Below, one piece after another: positions 44,828 through 54,154 of a stretch of 64,000 nt of DNA. Every line of letters begins with the position of its first letter. Within the stretch, counting starts at the first letter, position 1. Below the pieces are notes generated by a model. That model ran no database searches and had not been told where the DNA came from. It was given only the letters and a program-made list of their open reading frames with translations. The stretch is from Leeia aquatica (GTDB lineage Bacteria > Pseudomonadota > Gammaproteobacteria > Burkholderiales > Leeiaceae), in NCBI RefSeq assembly GCF_012641365.1, contig NZ_JABAIM010000001.1, positions 186,001 to 250,000 on the forward strand, written 5' to 3'. Made by a program: the position numbers and the translations under genes.

Positions 44828-45886
44828 TCAGGACCGGCGGAAGGTCACCACGTGGTCTGCCGCCAGCACGATACCAATGGCTTCGCCAAGCTGATGGTCG
44901 TGATGGCTAGGCACCAGCGCCAGCAGCAACTGGCCGCTGGGCAACTGCAGCTGATAGAGGAACTCAGCGCCCCGGAACTGCTTGTTGACCACCACGGCAC
45001 GCAAGGGGGCATCATCCTGGTGCACCACATCATCCGGGCGAATCAACACATCTACCAGCTCACCGGCGCTACCTGCCGCAGCGGTCACGCAGGCAGACTG
45101 GGTACACAGCCGCCCCAGCTCGGTCAGCACGCAGCCATCAGGCTGGACCTCCCCCAGAAGCCAGACTTGCTCACCGATGAAGTCCGCAACCTGGTGGGTG
45201 GCGGGCTGATGGTAAAGCTGGTACGGCGGTGCCCACTGCAGCAGGCTGCCACGCATCATGACCCCCACCTCATCCGCCAGGATAAAGGCCTCCTGTTGGT
45301 CGTGGGTCACCAGCAGCGCCGTGGTGGCACTGGCCTTGAGAATGCGGCGCACCTCTTGCCCCAGCTGCTGCCGCAGGCTCACGTCCAGACTGGAGAAGGG
45401 CTCATCCAGCAGCAACAAGCGGGGCCGGGGCGCAAGCGCCCTCGCCAGTGCGACCCGCTGCTGCTGCCCCCCGGAAAGCTGATGCGGCATGGCCTGTGCG
45501 TAGCCCTCCAGCCCAACCAGCGTCAGCATGTCCGCGACACGCTGACGCTGCTGGATTTTTGCTTGATTGAACAAGCCAAACGCAATATTGTCCGCCACAC
45601 TCAGATGCGGGAACAGCGCAAAATCCTGAAACACCAGGCCGATGCCGCGTTGCTGCGCCGCCAGTTGATAATCGGGAGCAGACAGCAATTGCTCCCCCAG
45701 CCGGATTTCCCCATGGCGCACCGGCTCCAGCCCTGCAATGGCCCGCAACAAGGTGGTCTTGCCGCAACCCGATGGCCCGAGCAAGCACCCCACCTGACCG
45801 GCCGCCAGGGTGAAGCTGATCTGTTCCAGTACCGTGTTTGCGGCATAGCCACAGCTGACACGGTCAATATGCAAGGTTGTACTCAT
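44828..45886 (-). CDS. fbpC: Ferric iron ABC transporter ATP-binding protein
   Basis: 352 residues. The Walker A GPSGCGKTTLLR, Q-loop VFQDFALFPHL, signature LSGGQQQRVALARAL, Walker B LLLLDEPFSSLD and switch histidine LVTHDQQEA are intact. A C-terminal regulatory domain with VLIRPDDVV is typical of FbpC. ATG at 45886 overlaps the permease stop as ATGA; a longer frame to 46000 lies inside the permease gene. It powers ferric iron import with FbpB and FbpA. Confidence 0.92.
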   Translation of the reverse strand: MSTTLHIDRVSCGYAANTVLEQISFTLAAGQVGCLLGPSGCGKTTLLRAIAGLEPVRHGEIRLGEQLLSAPDYQLAAQQRGIGLVFQDFALFPHLSVADNIAFGLFNQAKIQQRQRVADMLTLVGLEGYAQAMPHQLSGGQQQRVALARALAPRPRLLLLDEPFSSLDVSLRQQLGQEVRRILKASATTALLVTHDQQEAFILADEVGVMMRGSLLQWAPPYQLYHQPATHQVADFIGEQVWLLGEVQPDGCVLTELGRLCTQSACVTAAAGSAGELVDVLIRPDDVVHQDDAPLRAVVVNKQFRGAEFLYQLQLPSGQLLLALVPSHHDHQLGEAIGIVLAADHVVTFRRS

Positions 45887-47544
45887 GGGCCAGGAGGGGG
45901 TGATGATGAACTCATCCGGTTCAGGGTGCGGAACAACAGGCCAACCGGCAGCAAGCCCGCCAGCACCAGGGTCAAGGAAGGCAAGGCCGCCAGGGTCCAC
46001 TGCCCTTCTGAGGTATATTCAAAAATTTTGGTGGCCAGTGTATCCCAGCCAAACGGGCGCATCAGCAAAGTGATGGGAATTTCCTTCATCACATCAATGA
46101 ACACCAGCATCATGGCTGTGCCCATTCCCCCTGCCAGCAGGGGGGCGTAGAGTCGGGAGAGCAAACGCCACCCGCGCATGCCCAGCAGACGGGCAGACTC
46201 CTCTACACTTCGCGTCAACCGCTGGCTGGCACCCTCCACCGGCTTGTAGGCCACCGCCATAAAGCGTGCTGCATACGCCAGCAGCAATGCAAGCACGGTT
46301 CCGCGCAATACCGCGTCGGCGTGCAGGCCCAGCGCTCTAGCGCTGGTCAGCAGCCACTGGTCCAGCATTGTAAACGGCCAGTAGAAACCGACCGCCAGCA
46401 CGGCGCCCGGCAAGGCGTAGCCCAACGTTGCCATGCGTGACCAGAGCTTGAAACCTACCGAGGCATGGCGTCGCCCCGCCAGCACCAGTGCCGTCGCCAT
46501 CAGCGTGACCAGCATCGCCGCCATCAGGCTCAGACGCACCGCATTCCAGGTGAGCGCCCAGTATGCTTCGTCCCACTCCGCCCGCACCTGGTCCCAGCTC
46601 CAGCCGATCAACTGTGCCAGGGGCAGAATAAACACCGGCAGTAACACCAGCAACAACAGGCACGGCATCAGATAGCGCATTGCCCCCTGCAAGGCTCGGG
46701 GCTGGAAATGCTGGCTGCTGCGCCCGCCGAGATCAAAGCGCAACCGCCGTAACAGCAGATACTCCGTGAGCAACAACAGCGCCACCAGCAGCAATAGCAC
46801 GGTGGCCAATTGCATGGCACCCGCCTTGGAGAAGAGCCCAAACCAGGTTTTGTAGATGGCGGTGGTCAGTGTGTCGTAATTGAAGATGGCGACCGTACCA
46901 TAGTCTGCCAGTGTTTCCATCGACACCAGCATGCTGCCACCCAGCAGCCAGGGCAAAGCCAGCGGCAAAGACACCCGCCACCAGACTCGCCAGCGACCGG
47001 CCCCCAGCGATCGGGCAACTTCTTGCAAGCGCTGGCCTTGCGTCAGGAAAGCCTGCCGCGCAATCAGATAGACGTAAGGGTAATAGCCCATCACCATGCA
47101 CAGGATGGTGAGCATCCTTCCACGGCTCAAGGGGAAAGCGCCCCAGCCTGCCTCACGCCATAGCGTCGGGAGCCAGGCCCCATACTCAGTCCAGCCCAGA
47201 TAGACAAAGGCCAGAATGTAGGTGGGCATGGCCAGCGGCAGCATCAAGGCAAAGCTCAGCCAGCGCCGCCCCGGATAATCCCAGGCTACCGTGGCCCACG
47301 CCAGCGAGGCGCCCAGCAGCAAGCTGCCCAACATCACCCCTAACCATAGCCAGAGGGTATTGGGCAGCACATGGGGCAGCACATACTCACGCAAGTGCTG
47401 CCAAACCGCCGGTTCCGCCACCAGGAAACCGCTGAGCACCGCCAGCACGGGCAGGAGCACCAGCACTCCCGCCAGGGTGGCCAGCAGTGTCAGCAACCGC
47501 CCTGACACGGACCGTGATTGCTGTGAATCAGCGATAGCCTGCAC
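45883..47544 (-). CDS. fbpB: Ferric iron ABC transporter permease
   Basis: Inner-membrane protein of 553 residues made of two fused permease halves, about twelve hydrophobic spans in all, as is usual for FbpB/HitB. EAA-like loops occur in both halves ([20 protein letters not shown] and [20 protein letters not shown]). The GTG at 47544 overlaps the fbpA stop by 17 bases, and its stop overlaps fbpC. It forms the whole channel for ferric ions delivered by FbpA. Confidence 0.92.
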   Translation of the reverse strand: MQAIADSQQSRSVSGRLLTLLATLAGVLVLLPVLAVLSGFLVAEPAVWQHLREYVLPHVLPNTLWLWLGVMLGSLLLGASLAWATVAWDYPGRRWLSFALMLPLAMPTYILAFVYLGWTEYGAWLPTLWREAGWGAFPLSRGRMLTILCMVMGYYPYVYLIARQAFLTQGQRLQEVARSLGAGRWRVWWRVSLPLALPWLLGGSMLVSMETLADYGTVAIFNYDTLTTAIYKTWFGLFSKAGAMQLATVLLLLVALLLLTEYLLLRRLRFDLGGRSSQHFQPRALQGAMRYLMPCLLLLVLLPVFILPLAQLIGWSWDQVRAEWDEAYWALTWNAVRLSLMAAMLVTLMATALVLAGRRHASVGFKLWSRMATLGYALPGAVLAVGFYWPFTMLDQWLLTSARALGLHADAVLRGTVLALLLAYAARFMAVAYKPVEGASQRLTRSVEESARLLGMRGWRLLSRLYAPLLAGGMGTAMMLVFIDVMKEIPITLLMRPFGWDTLATKIFEYTSEGQWTLAALPSLTLVLAGLLPVGLLFRTLNRMSSSSPPPGP

Positions 47545-48520
47545 GATCCATCAGCTTGACCGCTTCCGCTTGCAATTCACCTGCCTTGGACATATTGATC
47601 AGATTGGCCTTGAAGCTGCCCCAGGCGGCCACTTTAGGATCCGGCTTCACCGCCGGGTTGGCCGGGAACTCCATATTGTTGTCGGCAAAGAGGTTCTGCG
47701 CCTTGGGCGAGGCCAGCCACTCCAGCAGTTTCTGCGCGCCTGCCGGGTTCTTGGCATGACGGGTAATGCCGGCGCCAGACACGTTGACGTGAACCCCGCT
47801 GGTTTTCTGGTTAGCCCAGAAGATCCCGACCGGGAACGCCGGGTTGCTGTCGATCAGTCGGCCATAGTAATAGGTGTTTGCCAGACCAACCTCGCATTGC
47901 CCCGCCGCGATGGCTTCCAGCATCTTGGTATCATCCGCGAAGGGGTCCGTTGCCAGGTTGTTGACCCAGCCTTTCACAATCTGCTCGGTCTTGGCTTCGC
48001 CATGCTCTGCAATCAAGGTGGCCACCAAAGACTGGTTATAGACCTTCTTGGAGGTACGCAGGCACAGCTTGCCTTTCCACTTCGGGCTTGCCAGGTCCTC
48101 ATAGCTGCTGAGGCTAGCTGGATTGACCTTGGCTTTGTTGAAGAAAATAGTCCGGGCACGGACAGACAAACCAAACCACTGATTGCCCGGGTCACGCAAA
48201 TGCGCCGGAATGGCGGCATTCAGTGTGTCCGACTTGACCGGGCGCAACACGCCCTCTTTGGCTGCCAGCCAGAGATTACCGGCATCCACCGTGATCAGCA
48301 GGTCTGCGGGTGTGTTCTCTTTTTCGGCCTTCAGGCGCTCCAGCAGCACCCCTTCCTTGTCGTTGAACACCTTGATCTCAACACCGGTTTCCTTTTTGTA
48401 CGCCTCAAGGATCGGCTTGAGCAAGGTTTCGGTGCGTGCAGAGTAGATGGTTAGAGACTCGGCCTGACTCGCCAAAGGCACAATCAGCGCAGCCGCCAGC
48501 AAGGTACGGGTAAACAGCAT
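47528..48520 (-). CDS. fbpA: Periplasmic ferric-iron-binding protein
   Basis: 330 residues. A signal peptide ([15 protein letters not shown]) is followed by the FbpA opening [21 protein letters not shown]. Twin tyrosines in NTYYYGRLI, near residue 220, are the iron ligands of the family. ATG at 48520 is preceded by CCGGAG at about 11 bases. It delivers Fe(III) to FbpB. The divergent imelysin operon and the Fur-like sites between them support iron-starvation control. Confidence 0.93.
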   Translation of the reverse strand: MLFTRTLLAAALIVPLASQAESLTIYSARTETLLKPILEAYKKETGVEIKVFNDKEGVLLERLKAEKENTPADLLITVDAGNLWLAAKEGVLRPVKSDTLNAAIPAHLRDPGNQWFGLSVRARTIFFNKAKVNPASLSSYEDLASPKWKGKLCLRTSKKVYNQSLVATLIAEHGEAKTEQIVKGWVNNLATDPFADDTKMLEAIAAGQCEVGLANTYYYGRLIDSNPAFPVGIFWANQKTSGVHVNVSGAGITRHAKNPAGAQKLLEWLASPKAQNLFADNNMEFPANPAVKPDPKVAAWGSFKANLINMSKAGELQAEAVKLMDRAGYR

Positions 48521-48598
48521 GGTAAAACACACTCCGGATCAATCGTTGAAATGAGCGGCGCCCTCATATATAGACACCGCTCCGCTAGCAGGATAACA

Positions 48599-48617
48599 CG
48601 AATAGCAATAATTCCCA
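48599..48617. promoter_or_regulatory. Fur-box-like site in front of fbpA
   Basis: AATAGCAATAATTCCC at 48601-48616 matches the Fur consensus at about 10 of 16 aligned positions and lies some 80-97 bases before the fbpA start. Two possible minus-strand promoters overlap it: TTGGGA-N17-TATCCT and TTGTAC-N16-TATTCG. Moderate evidence only. Confidence 0.4.
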
Positions 48618-48703
48618 ATTGTACAAAAGCAGGGATTAAACAGCATGGATATTGCCGGTCATGGTGTTTGTTTGACCAAACAATGGCTCAAATAGTTGCC
48701 ATA

Positions 48704-48722
48704 AAGTTTGATAATCATTAAC
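48704..48722. promoter_or_regulatory. Fur box in front of the imelysin operon
   Basis: TGATAATCATTAAC (48709-48722) matches the second part of the Fur consensus at 13 of 14 positions, 14 of 19 over the whole site. It lies about 67-85 bases before the GTG start at 48789, where a promoter for the imelysin operon is expected. Confidence 0.65.
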
Positions 48723-48788
48723 ATTTTCATTTTTACCCACGCTTGGGCATCTGCCCTGGCTTGCAATCCATAGATCTGGAGTTTTCCT

Positions 48789-49967
48789 GTGACCCTATCC
48801 CTGCACCGCAAAGGCCTTGCCCTGTTGATGGCTGCCGCCCTGACAGGCCTCGCCCCTGTCTACAGTCAGGCAGCCACTGATGTCTCTGCTGTCCTCAGCA
48901 CCTATGCGGACATGGTGCATGCCAGCTATCAGGACGCCAGCAACAAGGCTCGTGAACTGCAAAAGGCTGTCGATGCCTTTGTCGCCAAGCCGTCTGCTGA
49001 TGGCTTGCAAGCAGCCCGCAAAGCCTGGCTGGCTGCGCGTGAGCCATACGGCCAGACCGAGGTGTATCGCTTCTACGGCGGCCCGATCGATGATGCCAAA
49101 GATGTCGAAGGTCGCCTCAACTCCTGGCCGCTGGATGAGGTCTACATCGACATGGTCAAGGGCAAACCGAATGCAGGCCTGATCAACAACCCCAAGATCG
49201 ACCTGGCCGCTGAGCGGCTGATCAAGCTGAATACCAAGGGCGGCGAAGCCAATATCGCCACCGGCTACCACGCGGTGGAATTCATGCTGTGGGGGCAGGA
49301 CTTCAACCCGCAAGGCCCAGGCGACCGCGCCTTTACCGATTTTGTCGATGGTCAGGCCAAAAATGCCGACCGCCGCCGCCAGTACCTGAAGGTGGTGACC
49401 GATCAACTGGTGGCGGATCTCGACTATCTGGCGCACTCCTGGCAGGCTGGCAGCACTGACAACTTCCGCAGTCGTTTCCTGAAAGACAAACCGGAAGCCA
49501 GCCTGCGCAAGGTATTGACCGGCATGGCCGTACTCAGCAGCGCTGAACTCTCCGGTGAACGCATGCAGGTGGCGCTGGATAACCAGGATCAGGAAGACGA
49601 ACACTCCTGCTTCTCTGACAATACCCATCGCGATATCGTCAACAATGCGCTAGGCATCCAGAACGTTTACCTGGGCAGCTACAAGCGCGTGGACGGTAGC
49701 GTGGTCAAGGGGCCAAGCCTGAAAGACCTGGTGGCGGACAAAGACCCCAAGCTGGCCGAGAAGCTGGCACAGGACTTGGCCAGCACCCAGCAAGCTGCTG
49801 AAGCCATCCAGGCACCGTTTGATCAGGAAATCATCGGCAAGAAAGATGCGCCGGGCCGCAAACGGGTGCAGGCCACCATCGCATTGTTGAAAGCCCAGAC
49901 CAAGACACTGGTCAGCGCCGCGCGCGCCATTGGCATCAACAAACTGTCGGTCGACGCCCCCAACTGA
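48789..49967 (+). CDS. Imelysin-family iron-regulated protein (peptidase M75)
   Basis: 392 residues. A signal peptide (GLALLMAAALTGLAPVYSQA) leads to two imelysin helical-bundle domains. The family motif GxHxxE is present as GYHAVEFMLWGQD. The C-terminal half repeats the fold (LDNQDQEDEHSCFSDNTHRD). Imelysins such as IrpA and ICMP are periplasmic or surface proteins induced by iron shortage, and their role in iron uptake is still debated. GTG at 48789 has GGAG seven bases upstream. First gene of a four-gene operon facing fbpABC. Confidence 0.92.
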   Translation: MTLSLHRKGLALLMAAALTGLAPVYSQAATDVSAVLSTYADMVHASYQDASNKARELQKAVDAFVAKPSADGLQAARKAWLAAREPYGQTEVYRFYGGPIDDAKDVEGRLNSWPLDEVYIDMVKGKPNAGLINNPKIDLAAERLIKLNTKGGEANIATGYHAVEFMLWGQDFNPQGPGDRAFTDFVDGQAKNADRRRQYLKVVTDQLVADLDYLAHSWQAGSTDNFRSRFLKDKPEASLRKVLTGMAVLSSAELSGERMQVALDNQDQEDEHSCFSDNTHRDIVNNALGIQNVYLGSYKRVDGSVVKGPSLKDLVADKDPKLAEKLAQDLASTQQAAEAIQAPFDQEIIGKKDAPGRKRVQATIALLKAQTKTLVSAARAIGINKLSVDAPN

Positions 49968-50034
49968 CGCCCTCAACCGGGCTGGCACCACTGTGGCCAG
50001 CCCGCTCAGACCCTTCATCGTACCTTTGCCGCCC

Positions 50035-51450
50035 ATGCCTACCCTGCCCTCCAGCCGTACCCTCCTGACTGGCCTTAGCCTGCTATCCTGTGCCATCCTG
50101 CTGGGGTTCACCAGCAGCCGTAACCTGCAACAGCAGAGCGACCCGGGTGAGGAGCGCTCCGGCGGTGATACCACCGTGGTGGAAACCAACCGTCGTGCCT
50201 TTTCCCTGCCCGCTGCCAATATGAGCCTGGACCGGCGCGCACGCTTTGCCGTGGGTCACGCCTTCTTTAACCAGCCCTGGGTGGAAGCCCCCTCCAGTAC
50301 GGCTGCCCGCGATGGGCTGGGCCCACATTTCATCGCCCGCTCCTGTACCGCCTGCCACAGCAATGATGGGCGTGCCGCACCGCCGGTGGAAGCTGATGAG
50401 CAACCGATGGGGCTGCTGTTCCGCCTCTCCATCGCCGGTGAAGGCGAACACGGTTCACCCAAGCCCGAGCCGACTTACGGTGGTCAGTTCAATAATCAGG
50501 CGGTGGACGGTGTCAAGCCGGAAGGCAAAGTCAACATCCAGTACACTGAAATGCCTGGCAAGTTTGCCGACGGCGAGCCTTACGCACTGCGCAAGCCCAG
50601 CTATCAGTTCACCGATCTGGGCTATGGTCCGATGCAGGCCGGCACGCTGGTATCACCGCGTATCGCGCAACAGGTCATCGGCCTCGGCTTGCTGGAGGCC
50701 ATTCCGGCGGAAGCCATCCGCAAGCAGGCTGACCCGGATGACCGTAACAAAGATGGCATTTCCGGCCGCCCCAATCTGGTGTGGGATGCGGTAAGCAAAC
50801 GCATGCAGCTGGGGCGCTTTGGCTGGAAGGCGAATACCCCCAATGTGGCGCATCAAAGCGCGGGGGCCTTCAATGGCGACATCGGCATCACTTCCTCGCT
50901 GTTCCCGACAGAGGAATGCACGCCCTCACAAAAGGATTGCCAGCAGGCTGCGCGTGGTGGCAAGCCGGAAATTGCCGAGCACAATCTGCAAGCGATGATC
51001 TTCTACACTCGCACGCTGGCAGTACCGGCACGGCGGGAGGTAGACAAGCCGCAAGTCATCCGTGGCAAGCAATTGTTCGCCGAGAGTAACTGCATCGCCT
51101 GCCACACCGCATCCTGGAAGACCGGCACGCTCGCTGGTTTGCCAGAAGTCTCCAGGCAGTGGATCCACCCCTATACCGACCTGCTGCTGCACGATATGGG
51201 TGAAGGACTGGCCGATGGCCGTCCGGATTTTCAAGCCACAGGCCGCGAATGGCGTACCCCGCCCTTGTGGGGTATTGGCCTGATCCCGACCGTCAATGGC
51301 CACAGCTACTACCTGCACGATGGCCGCGCCCGCAATCTGAGCGAAGCCGTGCTGTGGCATGATGGCGAAGCCGCCGCCGCCCGCAGCCGTTTCCTCAACA
51401 TGAACAAACAGGATCGTGAAGCGCTGCTGGCATTTCTGAATTCACTTTAA
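50035..51450 (+). CDS. Di-haem cytochrome, DUF1111/thiol-oxidoreductase-like
   Basis: About 471 residues. An N-terminal hydrophobic segment (LLTGLSLLSCAILLGFTSS) acts as signal or lipid anchor; a cysteine in LLSCAILLG could be modified. Two c-type haem sites occur: SCTACH near residue 105 and NCIACH near residue 350. Blocks such as SQFTDLGYGPM-like and GEWRTPPLWGIG-like (REWRTPPLWGIGLIPTVNGH) fit the DUF1111 family often placed beside imelysins. It may reduce or oxidise iron or thiols in the periplasm. ATG at 50035 lacks a clear ribosome-binding site; it lies 67 bases after the imelysin stop. Confidence 0.85.
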   Translation: MPTLPSSRTLLTGLSLLSCAILLGFTSSRNLQQQSDPGEERSGGDTTVVETNRRAFSLPAANMSLDRRARFAVGHAFFNQPWVEAPSSTAARDGLGPHFIARSCTACHSNDGRAAPPVEADEQPMGLLFRLSIAGEGEHGSPKPEPTYGGQFNNQAVDGVKPEGKVNIQYTEMPGKFADGEPYALRKPSYQFTDLGYGPMQAGTLVSPRIAQQVIGLGLLEAIPAEAIRKQADPDDRNKDGISGRPNLVWDAVSKRMQLGRFGWKANTPNVAHQSAGAFNGDIGITSSLFPTEECTPSQKDCQQAARGGKPEIAEHNLQAMIFYTRTLAVPARREVDKPQVIRGKQLFAESNCIACHTASWKTGTLAGLPEVSRQWIHPYTDLLLHDMGEGLADGRPDFQATGREWRTPPLWGIGLIPTVNGHSYYLHDGRARNLSEAVLWHDGEAAAARSRFLNMNKQDREALLAFLNSL

Positions 51451-51461
51451 GTTTATGCCGC

Positions 51462-52550
51462 ATGAAACTGATTTATAGTGCTTTTATTGCTTCGGTTGTG
51501 CTTGCGTCCACGCCGAGCCTGGCTGCCGATGATGACAGCGTGCAGGAGCGGTTTTCCAAATCGACCTTGCTGAAAGGCTTGGCAGAGGGTGTATTTCAGC
51601 CACAAGTGCAGCAGTTTGCCCGGCAAAGCCAGACCTGGGCACAGGACTGGCAGCGCTATTGTCAGCGACCCAGTGCAAACGGCTGGAAGCAGCTACAGCA
51701 AGGCTGGCTGACAACGGCCAAGCAATGGCAAGCACTGGAGATGGTACAGATCGGGCCGCTGATTGAGCGGCGTAGCCAGCGAGAAGTCAATTTTTGGCCC
51801 ACTCGCCCTGCGCAGATCGACAACTGGCTCAAAAGCCATGATGCCCTGACTGCGGATGCGCTGGAGGCCCTGCCTGCCGCAGCCAAAGGGCTACCAGCCC
51901 TTGAGTACCTGATGTCGCTTAAGCCCGCGCCAAAGGGGCGACGCTGTGCCGTGGCGACTTGGCTGGCACAGGGGGTAGCCCAAGAGGCCACAGGGCTGGA
52001 GCAGGACTGGCGACAGGGCTACACCCGCCAACTGGCAGAAGCCGGGCAGCACCCGGAAGACAAGGTGTTCCTGCGTACCGACCAAGCGCTGGGCGAGCTG
52101 ATCAACCTGATGATTGCCGGCATGGACTTTGTGCGGGTGCGCAAGCTGGAAAAGCCTTTGCAGCACAATCGTGACGAACAGGATGCGCTGGGCCGGATCG
52201 AAGCCTGGCGCAGCGGGCACTCCCTCAGCCTGCTGGAGGCCAATCTGGATGGCTTCAGTCGTGTCTTTTTCGGCATGGATGGCCCCGGCGGCAAGGCGGT
52301 GGGCTTTGACGACTATCTGGACGGACGTGACAAGCTGGTACTGATCCGCCGTACCAAAGAGGACCTGGAAGAAGCCCGTGCCATCCTCCGCAGCTTGAAG
52401 GGCAAGACGATGCAGCAAGCCATCCAGCGCCACCCGGCCCAGCTGGAGACCCTGCAAACCATCCTGCGCCGCCTGCAAACCCGGCTGGAAAACGAGCTGG
52501 CACCCTTGCTGGACATACAGCTGGATTTCAACGCCAGCGACGGAGACTGA
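51462..52550 (+). CDS. Second imelysin-family protein lacking the motif histidine
   Basis: 362 residues with a signal peptide (IYSAFIASVVLASTPSLA) and an imelysin-like helical body (WQRYCQRPSANGWKQLQQGW, WPTRPAQIDNWL). At the position of GxHxxE it reads GLPALEYLM, so the histidine is replaced by proline while the glutamate stays. This matches the shorter imelysin paralogue found in many such operons. Eleven bases separate it from the DUF1111 stop. Metal binding, if any, must differ from the first imelysin. Confidence 0.86.
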   Translation: MKLIYSAFIASVVLASTPSLAADDDSVQERFSKSTLLKGLAEGVFQPQVQQFARQSQTWAQDWQRYCQRPSANGWKQLQQGWLTTAKQWQALEMVQIGPLIERRSQREVNFWPTRPAQIDNWLKSHDALTADALEALPAAAKGLPALEYLMSLKPAPKGRRCAVATWLAQGVAQEATGLEQDWRQGYTRQLAEAGQHPEDKVFLRTDQALGELINLMIAGMDFVRVRKLEKPLQHNRDEQDALGRIEAWRSGHSLSLLEANLDGFSRVFFGMDGPGGKAVGFDDYLDGRDKLVLIRRTKEDLEEARAILRSLKGKTMQQAIQRHPAQLETLQTILRRLQTRLENELAPLLDIQLDFNASDGD

Positions 52551-52553
52551 GCC

Positions 52554-53648
52554 GTGCCACTCAGCCGCAGACGCCTGCTGCAAGGCATGCTGGCTTACAG
52601 CCTGCTGCCTGCGCTTGGGCACGCCACACCGGAACAAGCCGCACCCCGCTGGCTGGTTTCGCCACTCAATATCGGTAACCTCAGCCACAATGGCCGGCTG
52701 CGCTGGCCACTGGAAGCCGGGCAAATCAGTGCCAAAACCCCCTTGCCCGCACGCGGGCATGGTGCGGTGTTCACCCATGACGGCAAGGTGCTGATCCTCG
52801 CCCGCCGTCCCGGTACCCAGGCCTGGTTGCTGGATCTGACTAGCGGTGAAGTCTGTGGCGGCTTTAGCAGCGATGAAGACCATCATCTGTTTGGCCACGC
52901 CGTCTATAGTGCCGACCAGCGCTATCTGTTCACCAGCGAGAACCATATCCCGACCGGGCAAGGACGGATTGTGGTGCGGGATGCCCGTGACTTTCGGGTG
53001 CTGGACAGCCACCCCAGCCATGGCATTGGTCCACATGAATTGATTCTGCTGCCGGATCGCCACACCCTGGCCGTCGCCAATGGCGGTATCCTCACCCTGC
53101 CGGAGACTGGGCGCGTCAAGCTCAATGTCGCGAGCATGGTGTCATCCCTCGCTTATGTGGATAGCCGGAACGGTGCGCTGCGCGGGGAATACCGGGTACC
53201 GCTGCCGCAGCTGTCGTTACGGCACCTGGCGCGCACCCCGGATGGGCGACTGGCTGCCGCGATGCAGTTTGAAGGCCAGGACGACCGTACGCCGCTGATC
53301 GCCTTCCATCAAGGTGAAGACCCGCTGTCGATTCCCCAGCTGGCGGAAGACACGCAGCGTCGCATGGCCGGCTATACCGCCTCGATCGCCGCCCTCGCCT
53401 CACAACCGCTGCATGCGGCCACCCACCCCAAAGGCAATGGGGTATCGCTATGGCGCAATGGTCAATGGCAAGGCTGGGTAGACATCCCCAAGGCATCCGG
53501 CATCGCCGACATGGGCGATGCCTTTCTGGTATCGAATGAGTTGGGCGAGCTGTACCGGGTTAGCCCGCAAGGCGAGAAACAGCTGCTGCTGCGTGAGCCC
53601 GGTGTGATGTGGGACAACCACATTTACCTGAGCCCACCCGCTGCCTGA
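52554..53648 (+). CDS. DUF1513 family protein
   Basis: 364 residues. The N-terminus LSRRRLLQGMLAYSLLPALG resembles a twin-arginine export signal (SRRRLL), then a beta-propeller-like body follows (AVFTHDGKVLILARRPGTQAW, GIGPHELILLPDRHTLAVANGG). DUF1513 proteins are regular partners of imelysin and DUF1111 genes and have no known activity. GTG at 52554 has GGAG eight bases upstream, and the gene begins three bases after the second imelysin stop. Its stop codon abuts that of the converging gene at 53649. Confidence 0.86.
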   Translation: MPLSRRRLLQGMLAYSLLPALGHATPEQAAPRWLVSPLNIGNLSHNGRLRWPLEAGQISAKTPLPARGHGAVFTHDGKVLILARRPGTQAWLLDLTSGEVCGGFSSDEDHHLFGHAVYSADQRYLFTSENHIPTGQGRIVVRDARDFRVLDSHPSHGIGPHELILLPDRHTLAVANGGILTLPETGRVKLNVASMVSSLAYVDSRNGALRGEYRVPLPQLSLRHLARTPDGRLAAAMQFEGQDDRTPLIAFHQGEDPLSIPQLAEDTQRRMAGYTASIAALASQPLHAATHPKGNGVSLWRNGQWQGWVDIPKASGIADMGDAFLVSNELGELYRVSPQGEKQLLLREPGVMWDNHIYLSPPAA

Positions 53649-54154
53649 TCAACGCCGCCACCAGCGGGCGCGGTGCAGATCCTGCCATGCGGCCTTACGG
53701 AAGGCGGCTGCGTGGCGGACCAGGATCGCCGCCACCTGCTCCATCATCTGGTCCTGCGCTTCACTATCGCCGTCGCTAACCGCCTGCAAGTGCATGGCAG
53801 CCAACTCATCCACGATGGTATCCAGAATCTGCGAGGCGGTTTCCGACATCAGCAGACGGTAGCCCGGTGCCTGCACAAACAACTGGAATACCGCCTGCCG
53901 GGCCTGCTGCTCCAGCTCTTCGCCTGCACCAAGGGTACGGCAGATAGTGCTACCGCACGCATCGCCCCTTCCCCGGCCCACAGCTGGATTTTTCCCAGTG
54001 CCTGCAAGGTATCCTGATAAGCCAGCCGTCGCTCATCCCACAAGCGCTCGTACCGACGCTGCCACAAGGTGATCCAGGCACCGGCCAGTACGCCGATCAG
54101 TGCCGTCAGTAAACTGAATACGGCCCCCCATAGGGGACTGCCACTGGCATTCAT
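53649..54154 (-). pseudogene. Small membrane-anchored protein with an apparent frameshift
   Basis: The 5' part from ATG 54154 encodes MNASGSPLWGAVFSLLTALI, a membrane span, and then a charged helix (LWQRRYERLWDERRLAYQDTL). After about 53940 the sensible sequence continues in another frame (GAGEELEQQARQAVFQLFVQ, then MSETASQILDTIVDELAAMH) to the stop at 53649. Joined, it would be about 168 residues. One missing base, or a minus-one shift, would fix it. No standard slippery heptamer was found. Its start overlaps the recD stop as ATGA. I do not recognise the family. Confidence 0.6.

Noticed and set aside
53849-53981. Programmed ribosomal frameshift in the recD-linked gene
   Set aside because: No X-XXY-YYZ heptamer in the correct phase was found in the overlap, so a plain mutation or sequence error is simpler.
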